Assembly (NCBI RefSeq): GCF_010993775.1
Contig: NZ_WOTO01000064.1
Location: 1 to 52,509 of the forward strand
Reading direction: 5' to 3'
DNA length: 52,509 bases
Source: Fodinicola feengrottensis
GTDB lineage: Bacteria; Actinomycetota; Actinomycetes; Mycobacteriales; HKI-0501
Within the stretch, counting starts at the first letter, position 1. Every line of letters begins with the position of its first letter. Shown here in pieces: positions 1 to 8,310 of this stretch. The notes beneath the pieces were generated by a model, which made no database searches, had not been told where the DNA came from, and was given only the letters and a program-made list of their open reading frames with translations. The position numbers were made by a program, and so were the translations under genes.

Positions 1-107
1 GGGCAGACTGCGGCTACCGCACGGACCAGAATCGGCGAAAAGCGAGCTAAAACTAAAGGCCAGGTGAGGCCAGATGGCCGCGGTAGCGGGGAAAATCACA
101 CTGTGTT

Positions 108-1418
108 TTACGGGATAATGTTGTTGTTGAACCGGAAGAGATTGGCTGGGTCGTAAGTTGCCTTGAGTGCGCTCAATCTTTTGTACGTGTCGGCCGCGAA
201 AGCGGACCGCACCTGGTCCGCGCCGGTCGGGCCGAACATGAAGTTCATCGCATGACCGCTGGCAAACGGTGCCAGAGCAGCGAAAACACCGTCGAGCAGG
301 GCGCGGCTGCCGGGATCGGACACGAGCCGCAGGAAGTACCTGGCGTCGCGGTGACCAATGGCGTTGGGCGCGGAGCCGGCGATCGCGCCACCGAGATGGT
401 TCAGCTGCACGACGGCCGACGCCTTGCCAGCCAGCTCCAGGAGTGCCTGCATCGCTGACTTGTTCAGGCCATTGAGGAAAATCCCGGTGCCGTAATATTC
501 GTGAGGTTGTGGCGGGTCGGTGAAAATGCTGCTGGCCTGGGTAAAGGGCAGGGCGTCGAGGGTGTCCATCAGCATCGGCCCGATCTCCCGCAGCGGAGCG
601 ACCAGCCGCTCGGTGGTGGCCTTGTCCGCGATCGAGGCAATCCGGATCTGGGCCACCTCGCGACCACGGACCGGCTCGGGAATCATCGGCAGGTCAGGAA
701 AAAGGCACCACTGCGGCCGACGACGTGATCTCGTTGGGGACGGTGCTCGTCCATTGGTCGTACGCCTGGAAGACCTCGGTCGCGATGCTGGCGTCGAACG
801 AGAGCGTGCCACCGAAAAGGTGACTGACCGGCACCAGCTCGATCTCCATCCCCGTCACACCACACCGAAATTGTTGCCGCCACCGAGCAGCGCCCAGAAG
901 AGGTCGCTCCCGGCGCTGACCTGACGCATCTCGCCATCGGCCGTGACCACCTCGAGGGTGCGTACGTGATCGGCGGCGAGACCGTACGAGCGGACCAGCA
1001 CGCCAATGCCGCCGCCCAGCGTGTACGACACCGCACCGACGCTCGGCGAACTGCCGGACAGCGGGGCCAGCCCGTGCTCGGCGGCCGCGTCCACCACGGC
1101 CTTCCACCGCACCCCGGCCTCGATCCACGCGGTCCCGGCCGCCGGGTCGATCCGGAAGCCGGACATCCGGTGGGTGGTGATGAGAAGCGCGTCCTGGGCG
1201 GGGGCGGTCAGGCCGTGCCCGGTCGCTTGGACGGCGATCGGCAGGTCTCTCGCGGCGGCGAAACGAATGGCGGTGCGTACGTCCGAGGCGCTGGTCGCTC
1301 CCACGATCACGGCCGGCCGGTGCTGGCCGGCGAGCTGGAAACCGGAACGCTCGGTGTCGTAGCCGGCGTCGCCGGGGACGAAGACCGGGCCTTCGACCAG
1401 CACTGACAAGGTATTCAC
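108..1418 (-). CDS. FAD-dependent oxidoreductase, BBE/berberine-bridge type (two frameshifts)
   Basis: The N-terminal part has an FAD_binding_4 (PCMH) fold: a PAVIVGATSASDV-like start, the ATGHG flavin-attachment region, and GGGIGVLVRSYGLAADHV followed by GGGNNFGVV. The C-terminus ends YDPANLFRFNNNI, the usual BBE-domain ending (YDPxNxFrxNxnI). Repaired length is about 436 residues, normal for the family. These enzymes oxidise alcohols, sugars or alkaloid-like substrates with FAD; the substrate here is unknown. Frame breaks lie near 856-866 (a GTG/TG repeat) and at the A5 run 699-703. The gene is divergent from the LysR gene at 1515, so that regulator probably controls it. Family assignment is firm, substrate unassigned. 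Confidence 0.85.
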
Positions 1419-1495
1419 GAGACTGTCCTTTCGGATCGGTTACGTGTTCCAGCCTGGCGCCACTCCAGTCATACGTCCAAGAGCTAGTTCGTCTG

Positions 1496-1512
1496 CCAAC
1501 TATCATGTTTGG
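1496..1512. promoter_or_regulatory. Operator-like inverted repeat before the LysR gene
   Basis: CCAAC and TTTGG flank a short AT-rich centre, ending two bases before the ATG at 1515. The right half CATGTTTGG (1504-1512) is identical to the right half of the palindrome at 3117-3135. It could bind the LysR protein or the GntR protein. Inference from sequence only. Confidence 0.4.
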
Positions 1513-1514
1513 TT

Positions 1515-2438
1515 ATGGAACTCCGGCAGCTGGAATATCTCGTGGCAGTGGTCGAGGAGGCGAACTTCACCCGAGCGGCGGCCCGCCTGCATGTGGCCCA
1601 ACCGGGGGTGAGCGCACAGATCAAGCAGCTCGAACGAGAACTCGGCGAGCCGCTGCTGGACCGGTCCGGTCGCCAGGTGCGACCGACCGCGGTCGGCGCC
1701 GCGGTGCTGCCGTACGCACGTGCCGCCCTGGCCGCGGTCGCCGGCGTACGGCTGGCCGTCGATGAGCTGACCGGGCTGGTACGCGGCCGGGTGACCGTCG
1801 GCACGGTCGCGCCGCTGGTGGCGCCGGTGCTGGATCTGCCAGGGCTGCTGGCCGGGTTTTATCGGCAGCATCCGGACGTGGAGATCAGCCTGTCCGAAGC
1901 GAACGCGGTCCAGCTGATCGATGAGCTGCGAACCGGGCAGATCGACCTGGCCTTCATCGCGATGGGCGACGCGACTCCGCCCGGACTCGCGGCCCACGAC
2001 GTGGTGGACGAGGAGATTGTCGCGGCGGTCCGGCACGGCGACCCGCTGGCCGGCCGGGCCAGCGTGCCGCTGGCCGGTCTGCGGGACCGGGCGCTGATCT
2101 GCCTTCCGCGCGGCACGGGCGTACGTACGATCATCGAGGAGGCGTGCGCGACCGCCGGGTTCCGCCCACATGTCGCCTTCGAGGCCAGCATTCCGCCGGT
2201 GCTTGCGCAGTTGGCCGCGCACGGGCTCGGGGTGGCCCTGCTGCCGGCGTCCGCGGCCGTTTCCCGGCCGGACGAGTTGCACACCCTGAAAGTGACGCGG
2301 CCGACGATGCGCGGCCGGATCGTGCTGGCGTGGACGGCCGACGGTCCGACCAGTCCAGCTGCCCGCGCCCTGCTGGCGTACGCGCGCAGCTATCTCCCGG
2401 CGCCGGCCGAGGTCTCAGCGTCGTCAGGATCCAGCTGA
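1515..2438 (+). CDS. LysR-family transcriptional regulator
   Basis: The N-terminus MELRQLEYLVAVVEEANFT followed by RAAARLHVAQPGVSAQIKQL is a classic LysR winged helix-turn-helix. The C-terminal half (about residues 90-295) is a periplasmic-binding-like effector domain with the typical GRVTVGTVAPL opening. About 307 residues, full length and unbroken. ATG 1515 is chosen because it begins the conserved MELRQL; a TTG six bases upstream is possible. It is transcribed away from the FAD oxidoreductase at 108-1418, the usual arrangement for a LysR target. Its 3' end overlaps the convergent GntR gene by about 49 bp. Effector unknown. Confidence 0.93.
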   Translation: MELRQLEYLVAVVEEANFTRAAARLHVAQPGVSAQIKQLERELGEPLLDRSGRQVRPTAVGAAVLPYARAALAAVAGVRLAVDELTGLVRGRVTVGTVAPLVAPVLDLPGLLAGFYRQHPDVEISLSEANAVQLIDELRTGQIDLAFIAMGDATPPGLAAHDVVDEEIVAAVRHGDPLAGRASVPLAGLRDRALICLPRGTGVRTIIEEACATAGFRPHVAFEASIPPVLAQLAAHGLGVALLPASAAVSRPDELHTLKVTRPTMRGRIVLAWTADGPTSPAARALLAYARSYLPAPAEVSASSGSS

Positions 2439-3099
2439 ACGCGGTGCAGCATGTCGTCGAGAATCTCGTTGGACTCCAGCACCGCGAGGTCGGGGTCGCG
2501 TCCTTGATGGCGGCGACGAGCGCCGCATGGTGCACATACTCGATGTCGAGATTCGACTCCAGGGCGGTCGCCACGCTCGCGCGGATGACGTCGGTGAGGC
2601 CTAGGTGCAGCTCGGAGAGCAGCGAGTTGTGCGAGCAGCGGACGACCGCGAGGTGGAACTGGGTGTCCGACTCGGTGGCGTCCTCCCAGCGTCGATCGCT
2701 CATCGCCGCGTCCCGGCTGTCCAGCAGGGTCGCCAGCTCGGTCGCCTCGGCGTCAGTACGCTGCGTCGCGGCCAGTCGAGCGCCCTCCACCTCCAGGATC
2801 CGACGGACCTGGACGACCTCTCGCAGTTGCGTGCCGTAGAGGCGGCGCAGCGCCCCGGAGATCTCGCTGGTGGCGCGTACGAACGTGCCGTTGCCCTGGC
2901 GCACGTCCAGCAGGCCGGCATGGGAGAGCGCGCGGACGGCCTCCCGGATGGTGTTGCGGCCGACTCCGAGCGCGGCGACCAGCTCCGGCTCCGGCGGGAT
3001 CCGCTCGTCCACCGGCCAGCCGCCGGAGACGATCGCCTGCCGCATCTGCTCGATGACCTGGTCCACCAAGCCGGTCCGGCGGGTAGTGGCCAAAGGCAC
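2390..3099 (-). CDS. GntR-family (FadR/FCD) transcriptional regulator (one frameshift)
   Basis: VPLATTRRTGLVDQVIEQMRQ, the IPPEPELVAALGVGRNTIREA helix-turn-helix and VRQGNGTFVRA wing are typical GntR. The helical C-terminal domain (RILEVEGARLAAT, DTQFHLAVVRCSHNSLL, HHAALVAAIKDAD) is an FCD ligand-binding domain. A base appears missing near 2497; shifting frame restores the ending DDMLHRVQLDPDDAETS and a stop at 2390. GTG 3099 is preferred because GGAGAGG lies 8 nt upstream and the family often starts VPLATTRR; an ATG at 3129 is in frame. Divergent from the amidohydrolase at 3339, which it probably controls through the palindrome at 3117-3135. Confidence 0.88.
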
Positions 3100-3116
3100 A
3101 GTCGCATCCTCTCCCG

Positions 3117-3135
3117 CCAAACATCCCATGTTTGG
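3117..3135. promoter_or_regulatory. Palindromic operator for the GntR regulator
   Basis: CCAAACAT-CCC-ATGTTTGG has perfect 8-bp arms and is AT-rich against its surroundings. It sits 18 bp upstream of the GntR start codon, in the 239-bp divergent gap before the amidohydrolase. Symmetry and position fit an FCD-type GntR operator; not verified. Confidence 0.65.
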
Positions 3136-3338
3136 CACCTTTGCGGCGGTGACAGACACCCCGGTATGCACCGCGTTGCCCATTGTGGGCTTCACGTTCG
3201 CCGCTGCCAACCTCCGGTCTCCCGTCCCCAGCCGGATGCTCGACAGGGGCGAGCAAGCCGGACTGGCCCAAGTGCCTCCTAGCAGGGCTGATGCGACGCG
3301 GTCTGGCCGGGTGCGCGCTCACCGTGTAAGGAGACAGG

Positions 3339-4982
3339 GTGCGCATCGACACGCTCTTCACGAACGGCAGATTCCGTACGCTCGACCCGTCCCGCCCGAC
3401 GGCGACCAGGCTGGGGGTGGTCGCGGGCCGGGTCCTCGGGTTCGACGAAGAGCTGGACGGCGTCGTACCGGCCACCGTCGTCGACTTGGCCGGCGCGCCG
3501 CCGGTGGTGCCCGGCTTCAACGACGCCCATCAGCACCTGTCGATGCGCGGCGCGCGGCTCACCGAGCTGGACCTTCGGGACACCGTGACCGGCAGTCTGG
3601 ACGCGCTCTACGCGAAGGTGGCCGAGCGGGCCGCCACGCTGCCCGCCGGCGCCTGGATCCGCGGCTCCGGCTACGACCAGAACAAGATCGGCGCGCACCC
3701 GACCCGGTCCGCCCTGGACGCGGTGGCCGCCGGGCATCCGGTCTGGCTGGCGCACACCTCCGCGCACATGGGCGTGGTGAACACCGCCGGTTTGGCCGCG
3801 ATGGGCTTCGAGCCGGGATCGGTGCCCGATGTCGCTGGCGGCACTGTCGTACGCGATGACCAGGGGCTTTCCACTGGACTCCTGACCGAGCAGGCCCAGG
3901 GGCTGGTCTACGCGGTGCTCCGGCCAGCTCCCTTCGAGGATTTCGTGGCGGCGATCGGCGCCGGCAGCAGGGTAGCCGCCGCGGAGGGCGTCACCAGCTT
4001 CACCGAGCCCGGCGTCGGTTTGGGCCGGGTGGCCGGCAACGGTACGGCCGACGTGGCAGCCTTCCAGGTGGCCCGCCAGCGGGGGCTGCTGCGCCAGCGC
4101 GCCACCCTGATGCCGGTCTCCGGTGTGCGCTGCACCCGGCCGGCGCCTTCGAGCCAGGCCACGACTGGTTCGGCCTCGATCTCGGTCTGCGGTCCGGCTT
4201 CGGCGACGAGTGGCTCCGGCTGGGACCGGTGAAGGTGTTCTCGGACGGCTCGCTGCTTGGCCGTACGGCCGCGATGCACGAGCCGTTCGAGAGCGAACCC
4301 GGCAATGTTGGATTCTTCCAGGATGCACAGGACGACCTGCGGGAATTCATTCTCGCAGCGCACTCGTACGGCTGGCAGGTCGCTACCCACGCGATCGGCG
4401 ACCGGGCGGTCGGGTTCGTCCTGGACACGTACGAGCAAGCCCAGCGCGCTGCTGCCGCGCCCGGACGCCCGGCACCGGATCGAGCACGCCGGCGTCACCA
4501 CCGACGAGGACCTGGCCCGGATGGTCGCGCTCGGGGTGATCCCGGTCCCGCAAGGCCGGTTCGTGGGCGAGATTGGCGACGGCATGCTCGCGGCTCTCGG
4601 GCCGGCCCGCGCCCGGCACTGCTACCGGCTGCGGTCGTTCCTGGACGCCGGCATCACGTTGCCGGGTAGCTCCGACAGCCCGGTCGTGGACGGTTCGCCG
4701 CTGCGCGGCATCCACGACATGGTGAACCGGCGGACCGACAGCGGCGTCCCGTTCGTACCAGCGGAGGCGCTGACCGCCGAACAGGCCCTGCGCGCTTACA
4801 CACACGGCTCGGCGTACGCGGTCCATGAGGAGCGGGTCAAGGGCACGTTGAGCCGCGGTAAGTTGGCCGACTTCGTCGTCCTGTCCGACGACCTGCTGGC
4901 GGTGCCGGCCACCCGGATCCGGGACCTCGGCGTCGGCGCGACCGTCGTCGGGGGCGAGGTCATCTACGACGCCAGTGCCTGA
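3339..4982 (+). CDS. Amidohydrolase family protein (YtcJ-like, Amidohydro_3; two frameshifts)
   Basis: A metal-dependent hydrolase of the Amidohydro_3 family. PGFNDAHQHLSMRG holds the HxH metal ligands, VKVFSDGSLLGRTAAM and THAIGDRAV are the mid-domain metal and substrate motifs, RHRIEHAG gives another ligand, and LPGSSDSPVVDGSPL carries the conserved late Asp. The ending GKLADFVVLSDDLL is the usual beta-sandwich tail. Repaired length is about 547 residues, right for the family. Breaks fall near 4125 (GTGTGCGC) and 4447 (a GCGCGC run). GTG 3339 follows GGAGAC. Likely acts on an amide or cyclic amide; substrate not assignable. Paired with the divergent GntR gene. Confidence 0.88.
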
Positions 4983-5021
4983 ACCGCGGCCGGCGGGACA
5001 GCGGCCCGGCAGAATGGGGTC

Positions 5022-5818
5022 ATGTCTCTGACCGGCCGCGCGCGTGGTGGTGACCGCTGAGCGGCGCCGCGAGGAACTCGCCGGGCTGCTGGAGCGGCGC
5101 GGTGCCATCGTGTCCGTCACCCCAACGATCCACACCACGAGCTTGGCCGATGATGGTGAGCTGCGGGCGGCCACCGAGCGCTGCGTGGCCGGTGAGCTGG
5201 ACGATCTGGTGGTGATGACCGGCATCGGGTTTCGTGGCTGGCTGGACGCGGCGGCTGGCTGGGACCTGCGAGAGCGGCTGATCGCGGCGCTCGGGTCGGT
5301 GCGCATCCTCGCCCGCGGCCCGAAGGCGAAGGGCGCCATTCGCGGCGCTGGCCTGCATGAGACGTACGCGGCCTCCTCGGAAGCCTCCGAGGAGCTGCTC
5401 ACGCACCTGCTGGCGGAGCCACTGGACGACCGCCGGATCGGCGTCCAGCTCCATGGCGACCGGATGCCCACCTTTACCGCGAGACTGGCCGAAGCGGGGC
5501 GCCTCGATCGTCGAGGTGCCGGTGTACCAGTGGCATCCGCCGACCGACCTCGCGGCGGTCGATGGCCTGGTGGACCGGATCGTCGCCGGTGAGGTGGACG
5601 TCGTGACGTTCACCAGCGCACCGGCCGCGGCCTACTTGCTGGAAGCGGCCGGCGAGCGGCGGGACGACCTGGTGAAGGCCTTCCACGAACGGGTGGTGGC
5701 GGCCTGCGTGGGACCGATCACCGCGGCTCCGTTGACGGCGCTGGGAGTGCCGACTGTGCAGCCAGAGCGCGGTCGTCTCGGTGCTCTCGTACGCACCCTC
5801 GAAGAGCACTTCGCGTGA
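5022..5818 (+). CDS. hemD: Uroporphyrinogen-III synthase-like protein (two frameshifts)
   Basis: HemD closes and rearranges hydroxymethylbilane to uroporphyrinogen III, the branch point to heme and siroheme. The sequence shows the two-domain HemD pattern: RVVVTAERRREEL at the start, DDLVVMTGIGFRGWLDAA, ILARGPKAKGAIR, VQLHGDRM, then VVTFTSAPAAAYLLEAA and ACVGPITAAPLTALGVPT. A single extra base in the GCGCGCG run near 5040 separates the ATG at 5022 from the body, and an extra G near 5495 breaks the middle (repaired: AEAGASIVEVPVYQW). About 264 residues. The stop overlaps the GTG of the CbiX-like gene (GTGA), so the two are translationally coupled, which favours a siroheme role. Confidence 0.82.
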
Positions 5819-6483
5819 CACTGGTCGCGGTCGCGCATGGCAGCCGCGATCCGCGGGCCGCCGAAAGCACCGCGGCGCTGATCCGGGAGGTACGAGCGCA
5901 GCGTCCGGCCGCCGACGTACGGCACGCGTTCCTGGAGCTGGCCGAGCCGTTGCTCGGCGAAGTCCTCAGCCACCTGACCGAGCCGGCGGTGGTGGTCCCG
6001 CTGTTGCTCTCCGGCGGCTACCACGTGCATGTCGATCTCCCCGCCACTGCTCGCGAGCACCGATTGGGCACCGCGCTCGGGCCGGATCAGCTGCTCGTGG
6101 AGGCACTGGTGGACCGGCTCGCCGAAGCCGGCTGGCGGCCGGGCGACGCGGTGGTGCTGGCGGCCGCGGGCTCCAGAGACCAGCGAGCGGTCGCAGACAG
6201 CGTCGCGATGGGCCAACTCGTGTCCGATGCGCTGGGCACGGACGTGACGACCAGCTTTGTCTCGGCCGCGGAGCCCACCATCACCGAGGCGGTGCGCGGG
6301 TACGGCCGCCGGCCAGTGGCGGTCGCCACGTATCTGCTCGCGCCCGGGTTCTTCGCGGACCAGGTGATCGCGGCCAGCGAGGGTTTGCCCTGCTCAGCAC
6401 CCCTGGGCGCGCATCCGGCAGTGGCCCGGCTGGTCTGGAAACGGTACGACGAGGCTCGTGGATGCGCCGCGGCGACAAGTTAA
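5815..6483 (+). CDS. Sirohydrochlorin chelatase-like protein (CbiX/SirB family)
   Basis: The N-terminal LVAVAHGSRDPRAAEST contains the active-site His of small class II chelatases, and LLLSGGYHVHVDLPA is the second-half signature with its HxH. Two related halves can be seen (residues 1-110 and 110-222), the second with VLAAAGSRDQRAV echoing HGSRD. About 222 residues, intact. Such enzymes insert Fe2+ or Co2+ into sirohydrochlorin for siroheme or cobalamin. It overlaps the upstream HemD-like gene by 4 bp. No nitrite or sulfite reductase is in the window, so the consumer of the siroheme is not shown. Confidence 0.85.
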   Translation: MTLVAVAHGSRDPRAAESTAALIREVRAQRPAADVRHAFLELAEPLLGEVLSHLTEPAVVVPLLLSGGYHVHVDLPATAREHRLGTALGPDQLLVEALVDRLAEAGWRPGDAVVLAAAGSRDQRAVADSVAMGQLVSDALGTDVTTSFVSAAEPTITEAVRGYGRRPVAVATYLLAPGFFADQVIAASEGLPCSAPLGAHPAVARLVWKRYDEARGCAAATS

Positions 6484-6488
6484 CCTCA

Positions 6489-7741
6489 GTGCATGATTCT
6501 TGGTCGGCGATCGCCGTTCCCACCGTGCCCGGATCTGGGGGCGGCCGCTGCGGCTCTATGACACGGCGAGCGACGGGGTGCGCCCCACCGCCCCGAATGG
6601 GGGGCCGCCCGGATGTATGTCTGCGGCATCACGCCGTACGACGCGACCCACCTCGGGCACGCGGCGACCTACCTGACCTTCGACCTCGTCAACCGGCTCT
6701 GGCGGGACGCCGGCCACCCGGTCGCGTACGTGCAGAACGTCACCGACGTCGACGACCCGCTGCTGGAGCGGGCGCAGCGGGACGGCACCGACTGGGTGGT
6801 GCTCGCGATGGCGCAGACCGCGCTGTTCCGCGAGGACATGGAGATGCTCCGGGTGCTGCCGCCGGACCATTTCGTCGGGGCCGTCGAGGCGATCCCGGAG
6901 ATCGCTGAGTCGGTGGAGAAACTGCTGGCCGACGGTGCCGCGTACACGCTGACCGACGGCACCGGCGACGTGTATTTCGACGTCACCAGGGCGCCCCGGT
7001 TCGGGTCGGAGTCCCGCTATGACCGGGCCACCATGCTGCGATATTTCGGCGAGCGCGGGGGAGACCCGGGCCGGGTTGGCAAGCGCAACGAGCTCGACCC
7101 GCTGCTCTGGCGGGGCGCCCGGGACAATGAGCCACACTGGCCGTCCCAGCTGGGTGACGGCCGGCCCGGTTGGCACATCGAATGCGCCGCCATCGCACTG
7201 CGCTACCTGGGCGGTCCCGCGATCGACGTACAGGGCGGCGGCTCGGATCTGCGGTTCCCGCACCACGAGATGTCCGCCGCGCACGCCGAGGTGTTGACCG
7301 GCCAATGGCCTTTCGCGCGGCACTACGTGCACGCCGGGATGATCGGCCTGGACGGCGAGAAGATGTCCAAGTCGAAGGGCAACCTGGTCTTCGTGTCACG
7401 GCTGCGGGGCGATGGGGTCGACCCGATGGCCATCCGGCTGGGCCTGATCTCCGATCACTACCGGACGGACCGCTCGTGGACCGCGGACACCCTCCAGCAG
7501 GCCGAACGCCGGCTGGCTCGCTGGCGTACGGCGGTGGCGCGGGACGCCGGCGCGCCCGCCGGACCGGTGATCGAGCGGCTCCGCGAGCGGCTGTCCGACG
7601 ACCTCGACACCCCGGCCGCCCTGGCCGCCCTCGACCGCTGGGCGGACGAGTCGCTGACCGCCGCCGGCGATGACCCCGGCCGCGCCAGCCGCGGTCGCCA
7701 CCGCCGTCGACGCTCTGCTCGGCATCAGGTTGACTGGCTGA
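6489..7741 (+). CDS. mshC: L-cysteine:glucosaminyl-inositol ligase MshC (three frameshifts)
   Basis: MshC joins cysteine to GlcN-Ins in mycothiol synthesis and is a cysteinyl-tRNA-synthetase homologue. MYVCGITPYDATHLGHAAT holds the HIGH-like motif, NVTDVDDPLLERA follows, GGGSDLRFPHHEMS is the zinc/adenylate region, and LDGEKMSKSKGNLVFVS is the KMSKS loop. The N-terminus HDSWSAIAVPTVPG fits MshC and starts at GTG 6489. Breaks: the G5 run near 6535, the G6 run near 6600 (one G short gives NGGAARMYVCG), and one extra base near 7690, after which AAVATAVDALLGIRL ends at 7741. About 415 residues when repaired. Marks the host as a mycothiol-making actinomycete. Confidence 0.93.
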
Positions 7742-7744
7742 CCG

Positions 7745-8215
7745 TCACGGCTTGATGGTGATGCCGGAGATCCGGGTGCCGGGCGGCAGGTCGTGCAACT
7801 GCTCGTGGATCTGGCCGAGGAAGTCCAGCAGGACCTCCAGGGAGACCGCCTCCAGGTTGTCGACGTCGAACCCGCCGCCCAGCACCGGCGAGACCCGGAA
7901 CCCGTAGACCTCGTCGTGTCCCAGCACAATGCCGGCCTCGTACGCGGCCATCGCGAGACCCGCGAGCAGGTAACGGTCGGCGCCTTCGGGAGTGTCCACC
8001 TCGGCCTTGAGCGCGGCCGCGCTGTCCCACCCCAGGGAGAACGTGCCTTCGAGGATGTCCAGCACCCAGATGCCGTCGTCGGCCCGGAAGAACACGTCCC
8101 CGAACAGCGACGTGAACAGCGGCTCGCGATCACCTATTCCGACCCAGGCCCATGCTTCCAGAGCACGGGCGAGCACTTCAGCGGGGAAAACCTTGGTCAG
8201 ATCCACCCGACCCAT
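7745..8215 (-). CDS. DUF1851 / T6SS-immunity Tdi1-like domain protein
   Basis: A 156-residue acidic cytoplasmic protein without signal peptide or membrane segment. LFTSLFGDVFFRADDGIWVLDILEGTFSL resembles the DUF1851 (Tdi1-like) domain, which is found in scattered bacterial proteins and in some T6SS immunity proteins. Intact from ATG 8215. Convergent with mshC, ends 3 bp apart. No toxin or secretion gene is nearby, so the Pfam name should not be read as evidence of a toxin-immunity pair here. Function unknown. Confidence 0.6.
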   Translation of the reverse strand: MGRVDLTKVFPAEVLARALEAWAWVGIGDREPLFTSLFGDVFFRADDGIWVLDILEGTFSLGWDSAAALKAEVDTPEGADRYLLAGLAMAAYEAGIVLGHDEVYGFRVSPVLGGGFDVDNLEAVSLEVLLDFLGQIHEQLHDLPPGTRISGITIKP

Positions 8216-8255
8216 CTAACTGCCTGCCTGTACGGGCACCCGCCAGGGCCTCGCC

Positions 8256-8301
8256 CCCCGCGAATGTAACGAAACGCCTCGGTTTCGTTACATTCGCGGG
8301 G
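8256..8301. terminator. Perfect 20-bp inverted repeat (terminator or operator)
   Basis: Arms 8256-8275 and 8282-8301 are exact reverse complements with a 6-base loop. The arms carry AATGTAACGAAAC, unusually AT-rich here. The repeat lies 10 bp past the stop of the minus-strand fusion gene and 41 bp before the start of the DUF1851 gene. A stem this long after a stop fits a terminator without a U-tract; an operator for the downstream gene is the alternative. Confidence 0.6.
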
Positions 8302-8310
8302 TGGTCGCCG

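Noticed and set aside
7745..8215. T6SS immunity gene with a toxin partner
   Set aside because: No T6SS, effector or toxin gene is nearby; the domain name alone is not evidence.
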